Part shown: piece after piece, positions 1 to 5,512 of the stretch | How the letters are laid out: each line of letters opens with the position of its first letter | Position numbering within the stretch: the stretch's first letter is position 1 | From: Oscillospiraceae bacterium | Lineage (GTDB): Bacteria > Bacillota > Clostridia > Oscillospirales > Ruminococcaceae | Assembly (NCBI GenBank): GCA_016303235.1 | Contig: JAEDMB010000059.1 | Location: 1 to 10,878, forward strand | Reading direction: 5' to 3' | DNA length: 10,878 nt | Translations under genes and position numbers: made by a program | Notes under the pieces: model-generated | Databases searched by the model: none | What the model was told of the DNA's origin: nothing | Seen by the model: only the letters and a program-made list of their open reading frames with translations

Positions 1-150
1 CTGCCAGCCGTTGAGAGCGTCAAGAAGATTTATATATCCCGGTTTACCGCAAAGTACAGTAATCGGAAGTTCTGAACCGTCTGCCATATAAACTCTTGAC
101 GGTTTCTGATTCGGGTTACAGCCGTATTTTAACTGCATTTCATTTGACAT
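1..150 (-). CDS. AICAR transformylase (stand-alone), N-terminal 50 codons only
   Basis: Seen: an open minus-strand frame starts with ATG at 148-150 and runs off the left edge without a stop. Its 50 residues include LKYGCNPNQKPSRVYM (7-22) and GKPGYINLLDALNGWQ (35-50). These match the start of the AICAR formyltransferase domain of the PurH family, which uses 10-formyl-tetrahydrofolate to formylate AICAR in the next-to-last step of IMP synthesis. Because the protein begins directly at this domain, the N-terminal IMP cyclohydrolase (MGS-like) domain of bifunctional PurH is absent. The cyclohydrolase is instead the separate PurO-type gene just upstream, so the two genes together replace PurH. An AAAAGGAG ribosome site lies about ten bases before the ATG. 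The call is firm for the family; full length and C-terminal integrity cannot be judged. Confidence 0.88.
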   Translation of the reverse strand, partial: MSNEMQLKYGCNPNQKPSRVYMADGSELPITVLCGKPGYINLLDALNGWQ

Positions 151-183
151 TTTAAAAAAACTCCTTTTGTTTTATTTTTTATT

Positions 184-238
184 GGAGGGGACAGTGTCCC
201 CTCCAAACCTCCCCTGCAAGCCTTTTGAAAAAGGCTTG
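184..238 (-). repeat. Paired perfect inverted repeats with a G-rich mirror repeat, between purO and the AICAR transformylase gene
   Basis: Two perfect 10-base inverted repeats sit side by side. CAAGCCTTTT (217-226) pairs with 229-238 across 2 bases. GGAGGGGACA (184-193) pairs with 195-204 across 1 base. On the minus strand the bases joining them form GGGGAGGTTTGGAGGGG (198-214), a perfect mirror repeat with four G runs that overlaps one arm of the second hairpin. Neither hairpin is followed by a T run on the minus strand, so a standard intrinsic terminator is unlikely. The look is that of a dispersed intergenic palindromic element, but a single window cannot show copy number. An effect on the mRNA of the downstream AICAR transformylase gene is possible. 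Confidence 0.7.
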
Positions 239-248
239 AGCGAAAACT

Positions 249-962
249 TTATTTATTTTTATTGATTATTTTTGTTTCAGATTTGCCTGTTTCGATATTT
301 ACATATCTTACAAAGAGTGATACTTTATTGTCCTCATTGAGATTATTCCAGAGAATATCTGTAAATTCGTTAATATCGTCATAAGTAGCGATGAGTTCAG
401 GTTCGCCCTCAAAGCTCGGGAGCGGATTTCCGTCACCCATATATGTATGAATAAAATGACCGTCTCCGCTGACAGGATTATTATAGCAGAAAGTGTATCT
501 CTGACATGAATCAGGATTTCCGTTTGCACTCTTGAGAATTGACATAGCATAATTGAATCCCTTTTCATCAAAACGGAGAATACCGGATATTCTTGGGGTA
601 TAGTTCGGAGCATCGTCCTCAAATTCACGGGTACGCAGAGCCTGTTCAAAAGTAAACTGCTTGTCCATAAGTTCGTAAATTGTATCAGTCTGGTCGCCGT
701 TAGTAACAATAAGCTTATTTCCAAGAACTCTTACCGGTGAATATATAATAAGATGTGGGTCGCTGAGCTTTGAGGGGTCAAAAGCCTGTGTACGGATTCC
801 CTCACCGTCTTCAACAAATACTCTGTTACGGCTGTTTACACTTCTGCCCATGATGAAATATGCAGTTACGGCGTATTTTCCATTCGGAGATTTGCCTATA
901 ATAATGCCTCTTCCGGGGTAAGCATTTTTGTTTAATTCGTTTGCAATATCGAGTTTAATCAT
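249..962 (-). CDS. purO: IMP cyclohydrolase, PurO (archaeal-type) family
   Basis: This 237-residue protein is predicted to close the ring of FAICAR to give IMP, the last step of purine synthesis, in the cytosol. Seen: the N-terminal segment YPGRGIIIGKSPNGKYAVTAY is followed by IMGRSVNSRNRVF (37-49), and GDGHFIHTYMGDGNP lies at 166-180. The glycine-rich start and the MGRS-x-NSRNR motif are typical of the PurO-like IMP cyclohydrolase family first described in archaea, and the length fits. It lies 19 bases after the acidic hypothetical gene and about 100 bases before a stand-alone AICAR transformylase, which is the partner expected when PurH is split. A site AAAGGA lies about ten bases upstream of the ATG at 960-962. 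The call rests on motif recall and context, not on an alignment. The symbol follows the archaeal name. Confidence 0.85.
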   Translation of the reverse strand: MIKLDIANELNKNAYPGRGIIIGKSPNGKYAVTAYFIMGRSVNSRNRVFVEDGEGIRTQAFDPSKLSDPHLIIYSPVRVLGNKLIVTNGDQTDTIYELMDKQFTFEQALRTREFEDDAPNYTPRISGILRFDEKGFNYAMSILKSANGNPDSCQRYTFCYNNPVSGDGHFIHTYMGDGNPLPSFEGEPELIATYDDINEFTDILWNNLNEDNKVSLFVRYVNIETGKSETKIINKNK

Positions 963-981
963 AAGAAAAAAATCCTTTCGG

Positions 982-1473
982 TTAAATTTTGTTTATGAAA
1001 TTATTTTCATCGTCATGGAAGTATTCAAGCTCATCAAAAGGACTTAAATCATTGCTCTGACCGACATAGAGAATTTCATCGTCCCTTATAATAATTGTCA
1101 TTAAGCCTTCACATTCTTCTTCCCAGTCACATTCACATTCAAGGCGTATGCCCTTGCCGTAGCCCTCGGGAGCATCTATATATAATGTCTGCGGATAGAT
1201 ACATTCAAGCATGCTTTTAACGGTTCTGACGTCAAATGTAAGAGTATCAAGGAGATGCCTGTGTTCGTTCACACATGTAAGGCAGTATATTCTTAAAGCT
1301 TTTTCAAGAGTCTTTAAAGCTCCGGAAGAAAGACTGTTCAGCATTCCCGCACATTTCTGTGCATATTCAAGACTTGCCTCACCGTCGATTATAACATTAC
1401 ATTCGGAATCGAAAACATCAATATAGAGTTTTCCCTCCATTCCGAAACCGTCTTTTTTTATATCAGTAATCAT
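982..1473 (-). CDS. Small acidic protein of unknown function in the purine operon
   Basis: I do not recognise this 163-residue protein with confidence. It is rich in Asp and Glu, has no signal peptide or membrane segment, and so is probably cytosolic. Its middle holds several cysteines (YCLTCVNEH near 63-71; LECECDWEEECEG near 111-123). The C-terminal part, ECDWEEECEGLMTIIIRDDEILYVG, faintly recalls small Firmicute domains of unknown function with a W-x-x-E-H-G-like motif followed by a short beta hairpin; this is a weak impression. The start codon at 1471-1473 follows the purN stop by three bases, and its ribosome site (GAGGGA) lies within the last purN codons, so translation may be coupled. 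Placed between purN and purO it is very likely transcribed with them, but no purine role can be read from the sequence. Confidence 0.75.
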   Translation of the reverse strand: MITDIKKDGFGMEGKLYIDVFDSECNVIIDGEASLEYAQKCAGMLNSLSSGALKTLEKALRIYCLTCVNEHRHLLDTLTFDVRTVKSMLECIYPQTLYIDAPEGYGKGIRLECECDWEEECEGLMTIIIRDDEILYVGQSNDLSPFDELEYFHDDENNFINKI

Positions 1474-1476
1474 AAT

Positions 1477-2103
1477 TCAATCCCTCACGTATGCCTTGCC
1501 GTCAATAATATCGATTTTATCCTGACAGAAAAGTGAAACAGCCTGCGGTAATATCTTCCATTCAGCCTGTTCCATAATGCGTTTCTGAAGAACTTCGGGA
1601 GTATCGCCGGATTTTACTTCAACAGCTTTCTGAAGTATGATTGCACCGGCATCAGCCTTTTCATTTACAAAATGAACTGTTGCACCGCTGACTTTAACGC
1701 CGTATTCAAGAGCTTTTTCGTGGACTTTAAGACCATAATATCCCTCTCCGCAGAATGACGGAATCAAGGCAGGGTGTACATTGATTATTTTATAGTCATA
1801 TGCCTTTGTAATACATTCATCAAGAATAATCATAAATCCGGCAAGAACTATTAAATCAGCTTTTTCAGCATTAAGAGCATCAAGGACAGCATGACTGTAA
1901 GAAACGCTGTCGGAATAATTTTTTCTTGGAATAATTCTTGTGGGGATATTATTATTTTTTGCACGCTCAAGTGCATAAGCATCGGGATTTGAAGATATTA
2001 CACAAGTAATTTTTCCGTTTTTAATAATTCCTGATTTTTCGGCATCTATAAGAGCCTGTAAATTTGTACCGCCTCCCGATACAAGAACGACTATATTTTT
2101 CAT
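1477..2103 (-). CDS. purN: Phosphoribosylglycinamide formyltransferase (GAR transformylase)
   Basis: PurN transfers a formyl group from 10-formyl-tetrahydrofolate to GAR, the third step of purine synthesis. Seen from the chosen start: the phosphate loop VSGGGTNLQAL (8-18), the active-site segment INVHPALIP (107-114) with Asn108 and His110, and EKADAGAII (148-156) with Asp151, which match the Asn-His-Asp catalytic trio of the family. The length of 208 residues is normal. Two ATG codons are available, at 2110-2112 and 2101-2103. The GGAG at 2113-2116 touches the first but lies nine bases from the second, so the protein probably begins MKNIVVLVSG. The gene is separated from purM by the lysozyme-like gene and is followed within three bases by the acidic unknown gene. 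Confidence 0.95.
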   Translation of the reverse strand: MKNIVVLVSGGGTNLQALIDAEKSGIIKNGKITCVISSNPDAYALERAKNNNIPTRIIPRKNYSDSVSYSHAVLDALNAEKADLIVLAGFMIILDECITKAYDYKIINVHPALIPSFCGEGYYGLKVHEKALEYGVKVSGATVHFVNEKADAGAIILQKAVEVKSGDTPEVLQKRIMEQAEWKILPQAVSLFCQDKIDIIDGKAYVRD

Positions 2104-2134
2104 TTTAATCATCTCCGTTCAGTTCCATAATTGA

Positions 2135-2168
2135 GAAGCCGTCATCTTTTAATTTAAATAACGGCTTC
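2135..2168. other. Hairpin between the lysozyme-like gene and purN
   Basis: GAAGCCGT (2135-2142) pairs perfectly with ACGGCTTC (2161-2168) around an 18-base AT-rich loop. On the plus strand the stem is followed by CTTTTTC, which resembles a weak intrinsic terminator for leftward antisense-to-operon transcripts reading toward higher coordinates. On the minus strand, the direction of the genes, the stem is followed by TCTCAATT, a poor U tract. It may therefore be an mRNA-stabilising or partly terminating hairpin at the end of the lysozyme-like gene. Function is inferred. Confidence 0.5.
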
Positions 2169-2178
2169 CTTTTTCAGA

Positions 2179-2973
2179 TTAATACCAGAGTTCGCCCGCA
2201 CTGTAACCTGTGAAATATTCATAAGTTGCAAGGGCAGACGGAAGTCTTACATCACCGATATTTGAATAGTCACCGCTTGCAACTTCCCAGCGGAAACAGA
2301 ATACTTCAGTAGCTCTCTTTATAGCTCTTGCAGTATCCCAGCCAGCATCTGCAAGCCAGTCATGTGATGCAAAGTCAGATAAATATTCAACGTCCCAAGG
2401 GAGTTCAGCAAGACTTGAATATCCGTACCATGTCATATCCTTGTTGCCATGTGCGGAATCGGATACAAAGAATGAAAGCTGACAGTCAAGATTTGATACC
2501 CATGTATTATAGGTTGATTCCCACGGATACGGAGTATAATTATAACAGCCGTAATTTTCATAGGCAAACTGTGCCAAATCTGCATGTACACCTGTACCGA
2601 GACCGCCGTCAACAGTAGTCCACTGTGCAATACCTATGCCGTCTGAATAATCATAGACTCCGCCCTCATAAGTTGAGCAGTCAAGATTACCTGTTTCGCA
2701 CATAAAGTTTCCTATTACTGCTGATGCTGAAACTTCATTGAAGCCATGATTTCTGAGAAAGTTCCAGATATATTCAGCTCTGTCTCTTACTTCAGAGTCA
2801 TAATAATAGCGGTCGAGATAATATTCCTTTGAAACTGTATCACTGTATATGTATGTTCCTGTTTCAAGAGTATATGCAAATGCAGAAATCTGATTTGCCA
2901 TAATCATTGTTGTGCAGGCAAGCATACCTCCTATAACTCTTGTTAATGCCTTGGTCTTGTTTAACTTCTTCAT
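2179..2973 (-). CDS. Secreted phage-tail-lysozyme-like protein
   Basis: This 264-residue protein is predicted to be exported and to act on peptidoglycan. Seen: a basic N terminus (MKKLNKTKALTR), a hydrophobic stretch at 13-30, and a probable signal peptidase site after AFA at 33. The segment RAEYIWNFLRNHGFNEVSAS starts a domain at about 65, continuing into VIGNFMCETGNL (86-97) and DGIGIAQWT (111-119). This pattern, GN-x-x-x-E-(S/T)-G followed by G-x-G-x-x-QW, fits the phage tail lysozyme (Phage_lysozyme2) family, with Glu93 the likely catalytic acid. The mature part is unusually rich in Tyr and Trp. It has its own ribosome site (AAAGGTG) and lies between purM and purN, with a hairpin before and after, though it has no obvious link to purine synthesis. 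No phage genes surround it, so a cellular cell-wall hydrolase is more likely than prophage debris. Confidence 0.8.
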   Translation of the reverse strand: MKKLNKTKALTRVIGGMLACTTMIMANQISAFAYTLETGTYIYSDTVSKEYYLDRYYYDSEVRDRAEYIWNFLRNHGFNEVSASAVIGNFMCETGNLDCSTYEGGVYDYSDGIGIAQWTTVDGGLGTGVHADLAQFAYENYGCYNYTPYPWESTYNTWVSNLDCQLSFFVSDSAHGNKDMTWYGYSSLAELPWDVEYLSDFASHDWLADAGWDTARAIKRATEVFCFRWEVASGDYSNIGDVRLPSALATYEYFTGYSAGELWY

Positions 2974-3004
2974 CTTCTTTCACCTTTCAAATTAAAAATT
3001 CACA

Positions 3005-3022
3005 GATTTGCGGTAGCAAATC
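3005..3022 (-). other. Hairpin between purM and the lysozyme-like gene
   Basis: GATTTGC (3005-3011) pairs perfectly with GCAAATC (3016-3022) around a four-base loop, beginning four bases after the purM stop codon. On the minus strand the stem is followed by TGTGAATTTTTAATTT, so a U run begins about five bases past the stem. It could act as a weak terminator that lowers expression of the genes below purM, or be a short dispersed repeat. Strength is uncertain. Confidence 0.45.
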
Positions 3023-3025
3023 CGA

Positions 3026-4060
3026 TTAGCAGATAATAACGCCTTCCTCTGATTCAACGAGTTCACCGAGGATATAAGCTTCTTCACCTGATTCATTTAT
3101 AGCAGATACAGCCTTGTCAGCATCGTTTTTATCAACGCATACGACCATACCTACGCCCATATTGAATGTATTGAACATATCACGTTCAGGAATATTGCCT
3201 GTTCTTGCGATAAGGTCAAAAATCGGAAGAACCTGTACAGCATTTCTTTCAATCTTAGCGGAAAGGTTTTTCGGGAGTGAACGGGGAATATTTTCATAAA
3301 ATCCTCCGCCTGTTATGTGAGAAATAGACTTGACGTTTACATTGTCAAGAAGATTCATAATTGCCTTGACGTAAATTTTTGTAGGAGTAAGGAGACAGTC
3401 GCCGAGAGTAGTTCCCAAATCGGAGAAATGTCTCTTGAGGTTCTGTTCGTTTACAGTGAAGACATTTCTTACAAGTGAAAAGCCGTTTGAATGAACACCG
3501 CTTGACTTGATAGCAATTAAAACGTCACCGGCTTTCTGAGTTTCCGGCTTGAGAATCTTGTCCTTGTCAACAACGCCTACTGCAAAGCCGGCAAGGTCGT
3601 ATTCGTCAACGGGATAGAATCCGGGCATTTCAGCAGTTTCACCGCCTATTAATGCACAGCCGGACTGCACACAGCCTTCTGCAACACCTGATACTATATC
3701 AGCAATTTTTTCCGGATAGTTTTTTCCGACTGCAATATAGTCAAGGAAAAACTGAGGTTTTGCACCACAGCATATAATATCATTAACGCACATTGCAACG
3801 CAGTCAATACCGACTGTATTGTGCTTGTTCATAAGAAATGCAATTTTAAGCTTTGTACCAACGCCGTCAGTACCCGAAACAAGTACCGGCTTGCTGATAC
3901 CAGTCATATCTATTTCAAAAAGTCCGCCGAATCCGCCTATTCCGGAAAGCACACCGCTTGTCATAGTTTTAGCGATATGTGCCTTCATAAGTTCAACGGC
4001 TTTATATCCGGCTGTAACGTCAACGCCGGCTTTCTTGTAGCTTTCAGAATAGCTTTTCAT
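3026..4060 (-). CDS. purM: Phosphoribosylformylglycinamidine cyclo-ligase (AIR synthetase)
   Basis: PurM uses ATP to close the imidazole ring of FGAM to give AIR, the fifth step of the pathway. Seen: AGVDVTAGYKAV (11-22), the glycine-rich GGFGGLFEI (42-50), DGVGTKLKIA (65-74), and CVNDIICCGAKPQFFLDY (91-108), all hallmarks of the PurM ATP-grasp-unlike superfamily that also includes the C-terminal part of PurL. HSNGFSLVR and the ITGGGFYEN segment appear further on in the expected order. The 344 residues are the usual length. The start at 4058-4060 is preceded by AAAGGA about ten bases away, and the gap to purF is 24 bases. Nothing looks damaged. Confidence 0.97.
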   Translation of the reverse strand: MKSYSESYKKAGVDVTAGYKAVELMKAHIAKTMTSGVLSGIGGFGGLFEIDMTGISKPVLVSGTDGVGTKLKIAFLMNKHNTVGIDCVAMCVNDIICCGAKPQFFLDYIAVGKNYPEKIADIVSGVAEGCVQSGCALIGGETAEMPGFYPVDEYDLAGFAVGVVDKDKILKPETQKAGDVLIAIKSSGVHSNGFSLVRNVFTVNEQNLKRHFSDLGTTLGDCLLTPTKIYVKAIMNLLDNVNVKSISHITGGGFYENIPRSLPKNLSAKIERNAVQVLPIFDLIARTGNIPERDMFNTFNMGVGMVVCVDKNDADKAVSAINESGEEAYILGELVESEEGVIIC

Positions 4061-4084
4061 TTAAAAAAATTTCCTTTCTGTTAA

Positions 4085-5506
4085 TTATTCGCCTATTTTG
4101 TATTCAAATTTATCTTTCGGCATAACATCAGGCACTGCAACAGGATAATTTCCGGTAAAACAGCCGACACAGAAATCACAGTCAGCACCTTCCGCAATGC
4201 TTTTTACTCCGTCAACGCTTAAATATCCGAGAGAATCCGCTCCGACCTCCCTGCATATTTCGGGCAGAGTCATTTTGCATGCGATTAAATTTTCCTTGCT
4301 GTCGATATCCGTACCGAAATAGCACTGATTTATAAACGGAGGGCAGGAAATCCGCATATGAATTTCCTTAGCTCCAGCCTCACGCAGAAGATTTACAATT
4401 CTTGCACATGTCGTTCCTCTGACAATACTGTCATCAATAAGGACAACTCTTTTATCCTTTACAACGTCCTTAACGACATTCAGCTTTATTCTGACAGCAT
4501 TTGTACGCTGTGCCTGAGTAGGCTGAATGAAAGTTCTGCCGATATAGCGGTTTTTAACGAATCCGACACCGTAAGGAATCCCCGATGCATGCGAAAAGCC
4601 AAGTGCAGCGTCAAGACCGCTGTCGGGAACTCCTATAACTACATCGGCATCAACAGGGTGTTCCTTCCAGAGAAGTTCTCCGGCTTTAAGGCGTGCCTTA
4701 TGAACACTGCAACCCTGAATTACGGAATCGGGTCTTGCAAAGTATACATATTCAAAAACGCATATTGTACCTTTTTTTCCGCAGTGAGTTCTTATTGAGC
4801 GTATTCCGTCACTGTCTGCAACAACGATTTCACCTGCATCGAGGTCACGGACAAATTCCGCACCAACGCTGTCCAGGGCACATGTTTCAGATGCAAATAC
4901 TATTGAACCGTCACTGCATTTTCCCATACAGAGAGGGCGGAACCCGTTCGGGTCTCTTACAGCGATTAATTTCTGCGGAGACATTATAACAAGCGAAAAT
5001 GCTCCTTTAAGTTCGCCTACAGCCTTTTCAACAGCTTTTTCAATAGACGGCTGAATAAGTCTCTGTTCTGTAATTGCATAGGATATTACTTCTGTATCAT
5101 TTGTTGAATGGAAAATTGCCCCTTTGAGTTCATATTTTTCACGGAGTTCATGTGCATTTATTAAATTTCCGTTATGAGCAATAGCCATAGGTCCTTTAAC
5201 GTGGCGAACTACTAAGGGCTGTGCATTGGTTCTGTTTGACTTTCCAGTAGTTGAATACCGTACATGTCCGACTGCGATATTTCCGTCACCTAACTTTTCA
5301 AGATGATTATGTCCGAATACTTCGGGAACGAGTCCCAAATCCTTATGATGTGAAAATACTCCGTTGTCATTTACGACTATGCCACAGCTTTCCTGACCTC
5401 TGTGCTGAAGTGCAAAAAGTGCATGGTAAGTCCTGTAAGCTACATCAGTTTTCTGATGTGAATAAATGCCGAAAACTCCGCATTCTTCATGTATCTGATT
5501 ATTCAA
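4085..5506 (-). CDS. purF: Amidophosphoribosyltransferase, catalytic copy, TTG start
   Basis: PurF makes 5-phosphoribosylamine from PRPP and glutamine, the committed step of purine synthesis. Seen: a short propeptide MNNQIHEE ahead of Cys9, the expected N-terminal nucleophile after cleavage (ECGVFGIY). The glutaminase residues are present: LQHRGQES (33-40), HVRYST (81-86), HNGNL (111-115) and STNDTEV (134-140). The PRPP loop VVLIDDSIVRGTT spans 354-366. Cys249, Cys388, Cys446 and Cys449 fit the [4Fe-4S] ligands of the Bacillus-type enzyme. The first codon is TTG (5504-5506): TAA lies directly before it in frame, and AAAGGA is ten bases upstream, so no other start is available ahead of Cys9. 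It follows the PurF paralogue by six bases. The TTG may lower translation relative to its neighbours. Confidence 0.97.
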   Translation of the reverse strand: MNNQIHEECGVFGIYSHQKTDVAYRTYHALFALQHRGQESCGIVVNDNGVFSHHKDLGLVPEVFGHNHLEKLGDGNIAVGHVRYSTTGKSNRTNAQPLVVRHVKGPMAIAHNGNLINAHELREKYELKGAIFHSTNDTEVISYAITEQRLIQPSIEKAVEKAVGELKGAFSLVIMSPQKLIAVRDPNGFRPLCMGKCSDGSIVFASETCALDSVGAEFVRDLDAGEIVVADSDGIRSIRTHCGKKGTICVFEYVYFARPDSVIQGCSVHKARLKAGELLWKEHPVDADVVIGVPDSGLDAALGFSHASGIPYGVGFVKNRYIGRTFIQPTQAQRTNAVRIKLNVVKDVVKDKRVVLIDDSIVRGTTCARIVNLLREAGAKEIHMRISCPPFINQCYFGTDIDSKENLIACKMTLPEICREVGADSLGYLSVDGVKSIAEGADCDFCVGCFTGNYPVAVPDVMPKDKFEYKIGE

Positions 5507-5512
5507 TTAAAG

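Noticed and set aside
2179..2973. Prophage remnant
   Set aside because: The lysozyme-like protein has a signal peptide, and no integrase, structural, or lysis-partner genes or attachment sites are nearby, so a cellular secreted hydrolase is the simpler reading.
2980..3018. Possible promoter for the lysozyme-like gene (TTGCTA, 17 bases, TTTAAT on the minus strand)
   Set aside because: Transcription would begin on or within the ribosome site of the gene, leaving no usable leader, and the boxes overlap the hairpin.
4358..4798. A 146-codon plus-strand open frame antisense to purF
   Set aside because: It lies wholly inside purF, whose motifs are intact, has no convincing ribosome site, and its product has no recognisable domain. 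Other plus-strand frames over purC, purM and the PurF paralogue are rejected for the same reason.
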